Shown piece by piece: positions 26,484 to 35,262 of a stretch of DNA of 64,000 bases (positions within the stretch are counted from its first letter, which is position 1; each line of letters begins with the position of its first letter). The translations under genes were made by a program, and so were the position numbers. The DNA is taken from assembly GCF_004366795.1 (NCBI RefSeq), contig NZ_SORF01000005.1:62001-126000 (forward strand). The letters run 5' to 3'. The notes below the pieces were generated by a model. It saw only the letters and a program-made list of their open reading frames with translations, was not told where the DNA came from and did not search any database. Origin of the DNA: Alicyclobacillus sacchari (GTDB lineage: Bacteria > Bacillota > Bacilli > Alicyclobacillales > Alicyclobacillaceae).

Positions 26484-26624
26484 GTGAAGCCAGACAAGAT
26501 GACCAAAGATCCGATTCAAACACTGTACCGTGTGGTTCATTACATGGAGCGAGCAGCTTTAGCTTTGTCAGTCCTGCTATTGACCGGCACAGCCGGTTAC
26601 CTAACCATTCACGCTTGGGCATAG
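26484..26624 (+). CDS. 46-aa single-pass membrane mini-protein
   Basis: A short frame starts with GTG 26484, with AGGAGG about ten bases upstream. Its charged N-terminus (MKPDKMTKDPIQTLYRVVHY) precedes one hydrophobic helix (ALALSVLLLTGTAGYLTI) and ends HAWA. I do not recognise the sequence. It follows phoU by 162 bp, has a possible weak promoter of its own (TTGAAC/TACACT near 26420), and ends before a stable hairpin. It is likely expressed as a small inner-membrane protein. The strong ribosome site is the main support. Confidence 0.5.
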   Translation: MKPDKMTKDPIQTLYRVVHYMERAALALSVLLLTGTAGYLTIHAWA

Positions 26625-26650
26625 TCCTAAACTTCAATATTACCATAGCA

Positions 26651-26678
26651 TAAGCCGCAGGGAAGTCCCTGCGGCTTA
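26651..26678. terminator. Stable palindromic hairpin between converging genes
   Basis: TAAGCCGCAGGGA and TCCCTGCGGCTTA form a 13-bp stem with only two loop bases. No T tract follows on either strand. Its position between the mini-protein gene and the NlpC/P60 gene suggests a bidirectional stop or mRNA end. Confidence 0.6.
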
Positions 26679-26736
26679 GCCTGTCATGGCGGTCTCTATC
26701 GACGACCGCACGGCCGTTTCCATACTTTACTTCATA

Positions 26737-27597
26737 TTACATCCGCCGAGCTCCAATATAATGACCACCCCAATAGGGGTCTGTCAAACTGTCAATTTGC
26801 ACCGCAGAACCTGCTGCGTTTACGAACTGATTGTTGCCAATATACACGCCATCGTGCGATGCACCGCTTCCGTATGTATCAAAGAATACGATATCTCCCG
26901 GCTGCAAGTTGGTTTGCGCCACTGGTGTGCCCGCGTCGAATTGGCCGTAACTGGTGCGAGGAAGCGAGATGCCGAAGTGAGCGAACACGTACTGAACGAA
27001 TCCAGAGCAGTCAAATCCCGCTGGTGACGTACCGCCCCACGCATACGGCGCACCCAGAAGCGTCTTGGCATAGTCTGCGATGGTAAATCCGAGTGCACTT
27101 TCCGCCAGCGATAGATCCGAAGCGTCAGGTGTGCTCGAACGGCTGCTTAAAACGGAAATCTTCGTCGCAGGTTTCGAGACCGTCAAACGCTCGCCTGGAT
27201 GAATCACGCTTCCACTATCCAACCCGTTCCAAGTTTCAAGACTTTGAACCGAAATGTGAAATTTTTGACTGATACCCCAAAGCGAGTCCCCCGACCGAAC
27301 CGTATACGTATAGTCAGAGGGCGACTTTGCAACAGACCTTGAATTCGTTTTCAACCCACTGGCCTCACCAAAGCTGGCAGAAGACCCAATCAGTAATACT
27401 TGACCAGGGTGAATCAATTCGGAACTCAAATGGTTTGCGGATTTCAGGGCACTGACTGTCGTGTGATACTTCTGCGCGATACTGTAGAGGCTATCGCCAT
27501 TGTGCACGGTGTATCGAGTGGTTTCGGCAAACACTGTTGTCAGGGTAATCCCCATCGTCGCAGCGGTCGAAAGACCCATCAGGAACGAAAAACGCAC
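26737..27597 (-). CDS. Secreted LysM-LysM-NlpC/P60 cell-wall endopeptidase
   Basis: The 286-residue protein has a signal peptide (LSTAATMGITLTTVFA), then two LysM repeats: YTVHNGDSLYSIAQKYHTT, and YTVRSGDSLWGISQKF about 70 residues later. The C-terminal NlpC/P60 domain starts near residue 170. The catalytic cysteine is in FDCSGFVQYVF and the histidine in SGASHDGVYIG, with a later Asn/His region. It cleaves peptidoglycan stem peptides during wall remodelling. The GTG start at 27597 follows AAAAGGGG. A good promoter lies at 27642-27671. Confidence 0.93.
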   Translation of the reverse strand: MRFSFLMGLSTAATMGITLTTVFAETTRYTVHNGDSLYSIAQKYHTTVSALKSANHLSSELIHPGQVLLIGSSASFGEASGLKTNSRSVAKSPSDYTYTVRSGDSLWGISQKFHISVQSLETWNGLDSGSVIHPGERLTVSKPATKISVLSSRSSTPDASDLSLAESALGFTIADYAKTLLGAPYAWGGTSPAGFDCSGFVQYVFAHFGISLPRTSYGQFDAGTPVAQTNLQPGDIVFFDTYGSGASHDGVYIGNNQFVNAAGSAVQIDSLTDPYWGGHYIGARRM

Positions 27598-27641
27598 CAG
27601 GCAAAGCCCCTTTTCAATATTTTTTGTTGTTCACTAGCTTC

Positions 27642-27671
27642 ATTATAAACTGGAATTCTTGTCGAGTTCAA
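27642..27671 (-). promoter_or_regulatory. Promoter of the LysM-NlpC/P60 gene
   Basis: On the minus strand TTGAAC (27671-27666), 18 bp, TATAAT (27647-27642). Confidence 0.65.
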
Positions 27672-27745
27672 TCATAAGCTCGTAGATTTGGACTGACTGT
27701 GGCGATTTAGGCAAATGTGGGCGGGGTTTACTTGCATGCACGCGA

Positions 27746-27775
27746 TTGTACGCAGCGAGTTCCATCATATACAAT
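27746..27775 (+). promoter_or_regulatory. Promoter of the flavin reductase gene
   Basis: TTGTAC (27746-27751), 18 bp, TACAAT (27770-27775), 42 bp before the start codon. Confidence 0.6.
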
Positions 27776-27817
27776 GATAGTGAGGACAGTATTGGAGCCA
27801 ACGAAAGGGGCCTTGGC

Positions 27818-28303
27818 ATGACCATCGATGCTGTAGATTTTCGCAAAACCTTAGCACGTTTCGCCAGTGGCGTCACTGTGATTACCATGGCGGTAGACGG
27901 TGAGATGTCTGGCATTACCGTTTCTGCTTTTTCGTCACTCTCTTTGCATCCCCCGCTGATCTTGGCGTGTATTGATAAAACGGCCAATGCCCTGCCCTTT
28001 GTCCGTAAAGCTCAAGCGTTTGCAGTGAATATCCTCGCAAGTGATCAAAGCCATCTTTCCAATCAGTTTGCGAGTAAAATGTCCGATAAGTTCCAAGGAG
28101 TGACCTATTCGATTGGGGAGCTCGGGCAACCCATTCTAGAAGGCGTTCAGGCATATGTTGTGTGCAAATTGCGCGAGGAATTGGATGGAGGGGATCACGC
28201 CATATTAATCGGCGAAGTCGAAGCTGCATCGGTTGACTCGAGCCGTCAGCCGCTGCTTTATTACAGCAGCCACTACGGCTCTTTTCATCCTTTTGAATCG
28301 TGA
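27818..28303 (+). CDS. Flavin reductase-like FMN-binding protein
   Basis: The 161-residue protein belongs to the flavin reductase/DIM6-NTAB family. It has RKTLARFASGVTVITM at the start, then ITVSAFSSLSLHPPLILACID with the FMN-binding serines, and an ending typical of HpaC-like reductases (LLYYSSHYGSFHPF). Such proteins reduce FMN with NAD(P)H and hand it to a partner monooxygenase. The frame is open from 27746, but ATG 27818 has AAAGGGG seven bases upstream and matches the family. It stands alone; the LLM monooxygenase at 22444 is a possible but unproven partner. Confidence 0.88.
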   Translation: MTIDAVDFRKTLARFASGVTVITMAVDGEMSGITVSAFSSLSLHPPLILACIDKTANALPFVRKAQAFAVNILASDQSHLSNQFASKMSDKFQGVTYSIGELGQPILEGVQAYVVCKLREELDGGDHAILIGEVEAASVDSSRQPLLYYSSHYGSFHPFES

Positions 28304-28332
28304 TCGACCAATGGTTGTTTGGGCCTTCACTT

Positions 28333-29436
28333 CTATTGTCCGCGTTTCTCAGGTTCACCCAACGACTTCCACGCTTCGACAATGCGATACGCCGCCGTCC
28401 AGGCGGCGGCCGGTCGCCCATGTTCACGAGCATGGCTGGCCAATTGCGCAATTTTCTCATCGGACAGCATGGACAGAACTTCGTCAAGCCCTCGCAAACT
28501 GTGGACAATGACACCGGCCCCCATGCGAGCCACACGATGCGCATTCTCACGCTCTTGCCCTGGAAGCGGCCTAAAGAAGACCATCGGCACACCGCATGCC
28601 AAGCACTCCGCAATGGTAACGCCCCCGGCCTTCGCCATGACGAAGTCCGCTTGCTGCAGATACGTGGCCAATTGTTCCGTAAACCCAATGGGTACGATCC
28701 GCTCCGCGGCACACCGAGTCTTTGCAAACGAAGTGACCTGTGCAAACATCCTCCGATTCCGCCCGCACAACACATGGATGGTGTGGTTCGGGAAACGGCG
28801 TAACAGCCGATCCAACACACCCTGAAACTGTGGAAAAACGCCGCGCCCTCCCGTTACCAGGACGATGCTTCGCCGCCCACTTCGCTCCACCAAAGAACAT
28901 GTCGAAAACTGTCTTCTGATGGGGATCCCAGCGATGGCTATGGTCTTGCCCTGAGTAAAACGAGCACTTTCATCGACCGCGCGCGCATCGGGCAAGATGT
29001 ATAAGTCGACGCCGCGGTGAAACCAACGGCTGTGCACGGCAAAATCGGTCAAGACCACTGCTACCATAGGCCGAGTTCCCTTTGGCATCCGGGCCAGTGC
29101 GTGATCGGGAAACAGTTGAACAACGATGTCAGGTCGATGTTCTTCCAAGGCTCGCCAAGCCGCCTTGCGTGAGAAACGCGCAAGTAACGACCACAACGGA
29201 TGGGTGGTCGCTAAATTGCGCGTCCAGTCGTAACTTAGACCATAAAGCCCTGGCAGATATCTGGTACTCCATTCAAACACTCGTTCGTTAAGCCAAGCCA
29301 CGAAACGATTCGTAGTCCGAAACGTATCGATCATTGCGACGTCTGCCCCGAATTCGCGTGCAAACACCTCGCTAAGCGCCTTGCCAACCTGAACGTGACC
29401 GTCGCCAAACGAGCCATAGAACAATACACACTTCAT
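28333..29436 (-). CDS. MGDG synthase-like GT28 glycosyltransferase (second copy)
   Basis: The 367-residue GT-B enzyme has an N-terminal MGDG_synth-type domain (VLFYGSFGDGHVQVGKAL). The C-terminal donor-binding domain holds VLVTGGRGVF, VLCGRNRRM and the UDP-sugar motif KAGGVTIAECLACGVPMVFFRPLPGQE. Members such as UgtP build glucosyl- or galactosyl-diacylglycerol at the inner leaflet. It is the last gene of a four-gene operon whose first gene is a related GT28; the start overlaps the ykoP-like stop (ATGA). The sugar and acceptor cannot be predicted. Confidence 0.85.
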   Translation of the reverse strand: MKCVLFYGSFGDGHVQVGKALSEVFAREFGADVAMIDTFRTTNRFVAWLNERVFEWSTRYLPGLYGLSYDWTRNLATTHPLWSLLARFSRKAAWRALEEHRPDIVVQLFPDHALARMPKGTRPMVAVVLTDFAVHSRWFHRGVDLYILPDARAVDESARFTQGKTIAIAGIPIRRQFSTCSLVERSGRRSIVLVTGGRGVFPQFQGVLDRLLRRFPNHTIHVLCGRNRRMFAQVTSFAKTRCAAERIVPIGFTEQLATYLQQADFVMAKAGGVTIAECLACGVPMVFFRPLPGQERENAHRVARMGAGVIVHSLRGLDEVLSMLSDEKIAQLASHAREHGRPAAAWTAAYRIVEAWKSLGEPEKRGQ

Positions 29437-30062
29437 GATTCCAACGGCACGGCCTGCTCGTTGTCACCGGCCAGTTCGGCTGTCTTTGCGTGCGCTCCTA
29501 CAGTCCCTGCGCCAAACATCTCGATGATCTTCGCTTTGGACGCGACGACCAACTTCGGTTGCAAGACCTCGTGGTGCGTCTCGATGATATGGTTTGCGTC
29601 AGGGTTTAACATTTTTAAGACGTTCGTCAAGTGCCATGTGGTCAACGACTTCGCAATGCCGTTCGGCAGCGGATAGGTGTGAAAACCGAATCGCTCGATC
29701 CCGCGGTGAATCATCGTGACGCCGTACAGTACCTGGGCATCGGCAAACCTCTCGCGCTGTACCGCGCGGGCCAGTGCAGGCATGGAGACGCGCGCCTGGC
29801 GAAGCAATTGCACCATCGCACGAACGACGTTCCCATCCTCCCGCAACGCTCGTTCCACCATGTCGTTGTTGACATGAAGTTCGACGACGCGATCGCCCGG
29901 ATTTACGCGAATGCCATCAACTTCAAAGCCACGCCCAAGGTACCTGCGTTTGGCAACAAAGAAAAGGTGCTCCGTCCCCGGCTCTAGGTCTTCCAGCCGA
30001 AACGCACGATGAAACAGCGACTCCCACACATCAAACACCGCTCGCAGCGCCCGACTCGGCAT
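29433..30062 (-). CDS. YkoP-like protein
   Basis: I relate this 209-residue protein to Bacillus YkoP, a protein of unknown function encoded near glycosyltransferases. Visible blocks are VWESLFHRAFRLEDLEPG, GDRVVELHVNND, and an end with HHEVLQPKLVVASKAKIIE. No signal peptide or membrane segment is seen. ATG 30062 has GGAGGGAG upstream. It is sandwiched between a NodB deacetylase and a glycosyltransferase with tight or overlapping junctions, which implies a role in the same cell-envelope pathway. The family match is from memory of sequence style and context. Confidence 0.65.
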   Translation of the reverse strand: MPSRALRAVFDVWESLFHRAFRLEDLEPGTEHLFFVAKRRYLGRGFEVDGIRVNPGDRVVELHVNNDMVERALREDGNVVRAMVQLLRQARVSMPALARAVQRERFADAQVLYGVTMIHRGIERFGFHTYPLPNGIAKSLTTWHLTNVLKMLNPDANHIIETHHEVLQPKLVVASKAKIIEMFGAGTVGAHAKTAELAGDNEQAVPLES

Positions 30063-30074
30063 AGCTCTCCCTCC

Positions 30075-30776
30075 CTACACACATTCCGAGGCAAGCACGA
30101 AATTGTACCCGCGCTCGCGGACCGCTTGGACGATCTCGGGAATCGCCGCAATCACCTGCAGCGGGGCCCCTCGCTCTGCGCCGTACGACCAATCGCTGTC
30201 GTGCAACACGATGACCGCGCGGTCCGATAATTTTTCACTCACCCTTCGCACCAACTCCCTTGGTTCTGTACGCCGCCAATCGCCAACCATCACGGACCAC
30301 AACAACATATGCATTTCGAAGCGCGGCAGAAGGAGCAGTGTCGCCAAATTACACGCGCCCCAGGTCGGTCGATAGACGTTCGCCAACACACCAAACCGCT
30401 CTTGCAAAGCGCGACTTGCGCCAACGCATTGGCGATACGTCAGCATCGGGTGCAAAAAAGGTACGAACAGGTGCCGCTCCCCGTGAACCTGCACCTCATG
30501 CCCTTCCGCCTTCATCCGTTCGACGATTTCAGGATATTTCAGCGCGTGTTCGACAATCACAAAAAACGTCGCTTGGACGCCACAAGCTTTCAGCACATCG
30601 AGCAATCGCGGCGTATACTCGGGATGCGGCCCGTCGTCAAACGTCAATGCCACGTTGCCTGGCCTGTTCGCGTAACGCCGACTGCTCAAATGAAGTATGC
30701 GCGTCCAAAGTACAGGCACCCCGCAGTACACAACGAGGAGGAAGAATACAATGAGACCCACCAGCCACCCAATCAC
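30075..30776 (-). CDS. Membrane-anchored NodB-domain polysaccharide deacetylase
   Basis: The 233-residue protein has an N-terminal membrane anchor (GWLVGLIVFFLLVVYCGV) and a NodB domain. Motif 1 is TFDDGPHP (Asp47/Asp48). The metal histidines are His98 and His102 (HGERH, spacing HxxxH). Motif 3 is YRPTWGACN, with Trp where many relatives have Pro or Tyr. Motif 5 is VIVLHDSDW. It probably removes acetyl groups from an envelope glycan or glycolipid. The GTG start (30776) follows AGGGGAG. It lies 13 bp after the first GT28 gene. Confidence 0.88.
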   Translation of the reverse strand: MIGWLVGLIVFFLLVVYCGVPVLWTRILHLSSRRYANRPGNVALTFDDGPHPEYTPRLLDVLKACGVQATFFVIVEHALKYPEIVERMKAEGHEVQVHGERHLFVPFLHPMLTYRQCVGASRALQERFGVLANVYRPTWGACNLATLLLLPRFEMHMLLWSVMVGDWRRTEPRELVRRVSEKLSDRAVIVLHDSDWSYGAERGAPLQVIAAIPEIVQAVRERGYNFVLASECV

Positions 30777-30789
30777 AAGCGGTCTCCCC

Positions 30790-31962
30790 TCACGTTGGCA
30801 GCAGTTCCGGCGGGTACGCGGCTGTCACCGCAGTCGATGTTTGCCGACGCGTCGCAAACAGCATGATCTTGTCGGCGATCCGCTCCGCCGCTCCGCAGGT
30901 CGGCATATGCGCCGATGCCATGCGCATCCGTTCCAAGATTTCAGGGTGCTCCTTGACCTCCATCAAAAACTCCTGAGCCTCGCGCGCAGTGCGAACACAG
31001 ACTGCGACACCCGCCTGTTCCGCGAAACGCGCGTTCGCCTCTTCCTGGCCCGGTATCGGCCTGAACAATAACATCGGCAAGCGCATCGTGATCGCCTCCG
31101 TCAAGGTCAGCCCACCAGGCTTCGAGACGATCAAATCAGCCGCGGCCATCAAGCGGTCGATCTCGCTCGTAAAGCCGTAGACGTGCACGCGATCGCTCGC
31201 CAAAGCGGAGAAACGTTTCTCCATGCGGCGGTTCTGCCCGCAGATGATGATGTATTGCATCCCTGATTCCGGAATAAAGGATTCCCAGAGCGGCGGATCG
31301 GCCAGGATGCCACTGCCGCCTCCCATCAGAAGCACGATTGGCAGATCTTCACGAAATCCCATCTCGCGCACCAATTGGGATCGCTGCGCCAACAACCGCA
31401 ACACGTTGTCGGCTTGAAACTTGCGGCGCAAAGGAATGCCCACGACGTCAATCGCGCTGTCGGGAACGCCGTACGATACGAGATCCCGCTTCACTTCGTC
31501 TGTGGCGACAAAGAAGTGATCTGCGTGATCGTGATACCATTGGCGATGTGCCGTGTAATCCGTGACAATAGCAATATTGGGTATGTCGATTTGCTCGGTG
31601 CGGCGCAATTCACCGACGACTCCCATCGGCGTTGGAAACGTGCTGGCTATCGCGTCCGGTTGGTAGTACTGGATATACTCCTGCATCCGCTCAATGCCCA
31701 GATGATTCACGTAACGCTGCAAGGCCGAGTCAGGATCGATCCGAGACATCGACTTGTAGAACAAGCCGTACAAACTCGGCGCCTTTTGCACGCCTTGAAT
31801 CAAACTGAACTTGGCGAACGAACGCAACGCCGGATTCAACAGGCTGACATAATCGACCACTTCGACCTGTGCGTCTCTTTCTTTCAATGCCTCCTGCACG
31901 GCGTACGCAGCCTGGTTGTGCCCGGAACCAAAGGACGCGGTCATCAGCAAAACGCGACGCAT
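30790..31962 (-). CDS. MGDG synthase-like GT28 glycosyltransferase (first copy)
   Basis: The 390-residue GT-B enzyme begins RRVLLMTASFGSGHNQAAYAVQ, the MGDG_synth-type N-domain, and has YYQPDAIASTFPTPMGV, VLLMGGGSGIL, ICGQNRRM and SKPGGLTLTEAITMRLPMLLFRPIPGQE. This set closely follows UgtP/processive diacylglycerol glucosyltransferases. It is the first gene of the operon, with its own promoter at 31996-32024 and GAGGGGG before ATG 31962. It is related to, but clearly distinct from, the second GT28 in the same operon. Confidence 0.88.
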   Translation of the reverse strand: MRRVLLMTASFGSGHNQAAYAVQEALKERDAQVEVVDYVSLLNPALRSFAKFSLIQGVQKAPSLYGLFYKSMSRIDPDSALQRYVNHLGIERMQEYIQYYQPDAIASTFPTPMGVVGELRRTEQIDIPNIAIVTDYTAHRQWYHDHADHFFVATDEVKRDLVSYGVPDSAIDVVGIPLRRKFQADNVLRLLAQRSQLVREMGFREDLPIVLLMGGGSGILADPPLWESFIPESGMQYIIICGQNRRMEKRFSALASDRVHVYGFTSEIDRLMAAADLIVSKPGGLTLTEAITMRLPMLLFRPIPGQEEANARFAEQAGVAVCVRTAREAQEFLMEVKEHPEILERMRMASAHMPTCGAAERIADKIMLFATRRQTSTAVTAAYPPELLPT

Positions 31963-31995
31963 TGGTCTCGCCCCCTCAAGTCTTCCACATCTCTT

Positions 31996-32024
31996 ATTCT
32001 AAACTTGATATTTCTTGCGGACAA
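31996..32024 (-). promoter_or_regulatory. Promoter of the GT28/NodB/YkoP operon
   Basis: On the minus strand TTGTCC (32024-32019), 17 bp, TAGAAT (32001-31996). Confidence 0.65.
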
Positions 32025-32061
32025 CTCAAATCCCCGACACAAGCTGAATGGCAAGACGCAG

Positions 32062-32105
32062 ATAAAGGAAAAAGCGGAGAGCGTTCATTCAGCTTCTCTC
32101 CGCTT
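32062..32105 (-). terminator. Terminator of the pstSCA operon
   Basis: AAGCGGAGAG (32072-32081) pairs with CTCTCCGCTT (32096-32105). On the minus strand the stem continues into TTTTTCC. It lies 44 bp past the pstA stop. Confidence 0.8.
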
Positions 32106-32148
32106 ATCCTATTCAGTTGACAACCCCTCTAGCCAACCCATTTCCTGT

Positions 32149-33003
32149 TTAATGCCGTCCTTGCAAGCGATTCGTCGTACGCCAAACCAAACCACGGACC
32201 AACAACTGGATGATCAGGATGACGACGAGCAAGACAAAAGCCGCCGCGTAAGCGAGATTGCGCGCCGCTTGATACGGCTGATCCAGGTAGGTGTAGGCTA
32301 CGTATGTCAGGTAGCCGACCTGGGCGTGAGTAAGTTGCAGGCTAGGATTGTTGGCATTCCACCCAGCTGTATATAACAGCGGTGCGGTCTCTCCCAAACC
32401 AATGGCGATGGCAAGCAACAGCCCCGTGGCGATGCCGCCTGCGGCCGGGCGCCAGATGGCTTTCGCAATCGCCTGCGACCGTGTCATTCCCAAGGCCCAT
32501 GCTGCCTCGCGCTGCAAATGGGGGACCTGTTGCAGGCTGGTGTCCGTCGTGCGCAAAATGTAAGGCAACATGATGAGCGTCAGCGCAATGCCGCCGGCAA
32601 GTGCAGAGAAGCCCCAGTGAAACTGCAAGACCAGCAAAAGATATCCAAAGTAGCCGATCACGATGGATGGCACGCCGGACAGCACTTCTGCCAAGAAACG
32701 AATCGCTGCCGCCATGCGCCGCCCCGCAAATTCCGATGTGTACACCCCACCGAGGATGCCTAACGGCGCCGCGAAAACGACCGCGATCAAAACCAGTTCA
32801 AATGTTCCCAATAGTGCGTTCTCCAATCCGCCTGCCACACCTTGGGTCGGCGTGAACAGCATCCCGAAATGAAACGAACGCACTCCGTGCCAAACGACGG
32901 AAACCAACAAATCAAATAGGCCGAATAGGACCAATGCCGCAGCCAGCCAGGCAACGGACCAGCCCAGATACGACAACGCACTGCGCCGGCGCCTTCTTTT
33001 CAT
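32149..33003 (-). CDS. pstA: Phosphate ABC transporter permease PstA
   Basis: The 284-residue permease has six hydrophobic segments. PstA motifs are LGILGGVYTSEFAG, SGVPSIVIGYFGYLLL, LTLIMLPYILRTTDTSLQ and the EAA loop around LQREAAWALGMTRSQAI. It pairs with PstC to form the phosphate channel. ATG 33003 overlaps the pstC stop by four bases (ATGA). No pstB follows; the ATPase gene is about 7 kb away on the other strand. Confidence 0.94.
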   Translation of the reverse strand: MKRRRRRSALSYLGWSVAWLAAALVLFGLFDLLVSVVWHGVRSFHFGMLFTPTQGVAGGLENALLGTFELVLIAVVFAAPLGILGGVYTSEFAGRRMAAAIRFLAEVLSGVPSIVIGYFGYLLLVLQFHWGFSALAGGIALTLIMLPYILRTTDTSLQQVPHLQREAAWALGMTRSQAIAKAIWRPAAGGIATGLLLAIAIGLGETAPLLYTAGWNANNPSLQLTHAQVGYLTYVAYTYLDQPYQAARNLAYAAAFVLLVVILIIQLLVRGLVWRTTNRLQGRH

Positions 33004-34004
33004 GATGCAACACCTGCCTTTTTCCGGCCTAGGCGCGGGCGAACCAACCAGCGCGCGAGTAAGTTGGTCGCCAAAGTGATGACAAGAAGCACCAAGGCGA
33101 GTTCGGACAACGCATGTACGGCCATGCCCGACGCATCGGTCTGTGCACTATCCAGCTGGTCCGCAATGAACGCGGCCATCGTCGAAATTGGGCTGTATAG
33201 GTTACTCGGAAGGATGTTCATTGCATTCCCACTGACCATGAGTACCGCCATCGTCTCCCCCATCGCTCTTCCCCAGCCAAGCGCGATCGCGCCAATCAAA
33301 CCGTCCCGCACATACGGCAACGAAATGTAGCGTACCACCTCCCAAGTCGTCATGCCGACGCCAAGCCCGCCTTCCCGCGCAAGCAAGGGTACCTGCAACA
33401 GCAAATCGCGCGCGGTTGCGGTGATGATGGGCACAATCATCATGGCGAGAACGATCCCGCTTGCAAGCAGGCCATAGCCACTGCCCACCTGTCCGCCGAA
33501 GAACGGAATGAAACCAAGTACCGATTTCAGAAATGGAGCAAGGCTGGCACTCACCCACGGCACCAACACGAGAATGCCCCAAAGCCCAATGACCACGCTC
33601 GGAATGCCTGCCAGCAATTCGACGAGAATGCTCAATATCCAGGCGATCGCGCCGCGGACGCGGTAGGCCAGAATAACGGCGGTCAAGATGGAAATCGGGA
33701 CGGCGATGACGAGCGCGATCGCGGAAGATAAAAGCGTCCCGACGATGAACACGAGCCCCCCATAGGAAGCCCCGACAGGAGCGGTCACGCCATTTTTCTT
33801 GACCATGGCGCCGTACAAATTACCCAGGTCCCAGCGCGTGTGCGTGACGAACTGCCAGCCCATGAAGTGCATGACAGGCAATGATTGATACAGGACTATG
33901 CCAGCAATCAGCAGCAAAAAGACGGCGGGGCTGCTGGCGCAAAAACCAGCAACCACCCGAAAGACATGGTCGGCCGCTTTGGCCGTGCGAGAAACGTTAC
34001 GCAT
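33000..34004 (-). CDS. pstC: Phosphate ABC transporter permease PstC
   Basis: The 334-residue permease has the PstC features: a first helix near AGFCASSPAVFLLLIAGIVLY, the periplasmic loop with MGWQFV, LVELLAGIPSVVIGLWG, and the EAA loop LLAREGGLGVGMTTWEVVRY. I chose ATG 34004, with GGGGG eight bases upstream; a GTG at 34019 would add five residues. It lies 24 bp after pstS. Confidence 0.94.
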   Translation of the reverse strand: MRNVSRTAKAADHVFRVVAGFCASSPAVFLLLIAGIVLYQSLPVMHFMGWQFVTHTRWDLGNLYGAMVKKNGVTAPVGASYGGLVFIVGTLLSSAIALVIAVPISILTAVILAYRVRGAIAWILSILVELLAGIPSVVIGLWGILVLVPWVSASLAPFLKSVLGFIPFFGGQVGSGYGLLASGIVLAMMIVPIITATARDLLLQVPLLAREGGLGVGMTTWEVVRYISLPYVRDGLIGAIALGWGRAMGETMAVLMVSGNAMNILPSNLYSPISTMAAFIADQLDSAQTDASGMAVHALSELALVLLVITLATNLLARWLVRPRLGRKKAGVAS

Positions 34005-34028
34005 GTATTGTGCCCCCACACTCCGCCA

Positions 34029-35171
34029 TCAGCCTGTGATCTGTGCAATCTGCGCCTGACTCTTCGTGAAGATATTGGCCGGAAGCGGAAGGAAATGGAC
34101 AGGTGTTAGAAATGTTGCTGCATTGCCTTTCGCCGGATCGATGGCCCACTTGAGAAACCCCTGCAGTGCATGCGCCGTGCTTGCCGATGGCTGCGTCTTT
34201 TTCACAATCAAGTACTCAAAGTTGATAATCGGATAGGAATCGGCCCCTGGTTCGTCGATCAACGATACGCGCTCGTCGCTCGGCACCTGTTTCACGGCTG
34301 CAGCTGCGGCCTGAATGTTGCTGGTCGTCGGCAACACGTACTGCCCAGCCCGGTTTTGCAGCGCAGCGTAAGCAAGCCCCGCTTGTACAGCCTTGTCCAA
34401 CCAGCTGATACCGACATAACCAACGCTATACTTGGTCTTGGAAAGGGCGGCCACAACACCGTCATTGCCCTTCGCGCCGATCGCAGTCGCCAACCCCGGC
34501 CAAGAAATGGACGTACCATACCCGTACTGCTGGCTCCAATTTGCGCTGGCGTGGCTAAGATACTGGGTAAACAAGAACGTGTCACCGGAGCCGTCTGAAC
34601 GATAGACAGGCTTTATCAACTGATGTGGCAGCGACACGCCTGGATTCAAAGCGCGAATGTTCTTGTCGTCCCAATACGTCACTTTACCTTCATAGATTTG
34701 GGCGAGCACAGCACCGTTGAGGTGGATATGGCCTTTTACACCAGGAAGGTTGTACATCACCTGTTGGGCGGAAATCGCTACCGGAATGTTCAACATACCA
34801 GGCGTTTGTGCCATTTGCGCGTCCGCCATATACGCATCCGACGCGCCGATATCGACCGTCCCGGCCGTCGCGTCAGAAATCCCGGTTCCACTCCCAGTGG
34901 AAGCAGCGGTTATCTGTACGGATGGCTGCACCTTGTGATAGGCTGGAATCCACTCGGTATTGAACAGGGGATACAACAACGAGGAACCTGTTTCCGAAAG
35001 AGAGACGGTTGCTGTCGTCTTGGCGGCAGATTGATTGGCTGCCGTGTTCTCTACGGACTTTGTAGTTATATTCGAGGAGTTATTGGTCGCAGTGGTGCCA
35101 CAACCAGAAACGGCAATCCATGCGCTGAACACTGCGGCACCTGCGAACCATTTTGTATGATGCAATTTCAC
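34029..35171 (-). CDS. pstS: Phosphate-binding lipoprotein PstS
   Basis: The 380-residue extracellular receptor has a lipoprotein signal ending AVSGC and an Asn/Thr/Ser-rich linker. The PstS body follows: ETGSSLLYPLFNTEWIPAYHK, ITAASTGSGTGISDATAGTVDIGASDA (phosphate-contacting Ser/Thr/Gly), YRSDGSGDTFLFTQYLS and the end LTPVHFLPLP. It is the first gene of pstSCA. An 11-bp-spaced Pho-box repeat sits about 92-108 bp upstream of the start, fitting PhoP control. Confidence 0.95.
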   Translation of the reverse strand: MKLHHTKWFAGAAVFSAWIAVSGCGTTATNNSSNITTKSVENTAANQSAAKTTATVSLSETGSSLLYPLFNTEWIPAYHKVQPSVQITAASTGSGTGISDATAGTVDIGASDAYMADAQMAQTPGMLNIPVAISAQQVMYNLPGVKGHIHLNGAVLAQIYEGKVTYWDDKNIRALNPGVSLPHQLIKPVYRSDGSGDTFLFTQYLSHASANWSQQYGYGTSISWPGLATAIGAKGNDGVVAALSKTKYSVGYVGISWLDKAVQAGLAYAALQNRAGQYVLPTTSNIQAAAAAVKQVPSDERVSLIDEPGADSYPIINFEYLIVKKTQPSASTAHALQGFLKWAIDPAKGNAATFLTPVHFLPLPANIFTKSQAQIAQITG

Positions 35172-35262
35172 AGAGGTCGTCCTCCCTTAAGCCAATTGTG
35201 TTAATTAGCATGGCCAACGCTTGAAAGGATAACAGCGCTCTGTGAAATTGCGGTGGGATGTT

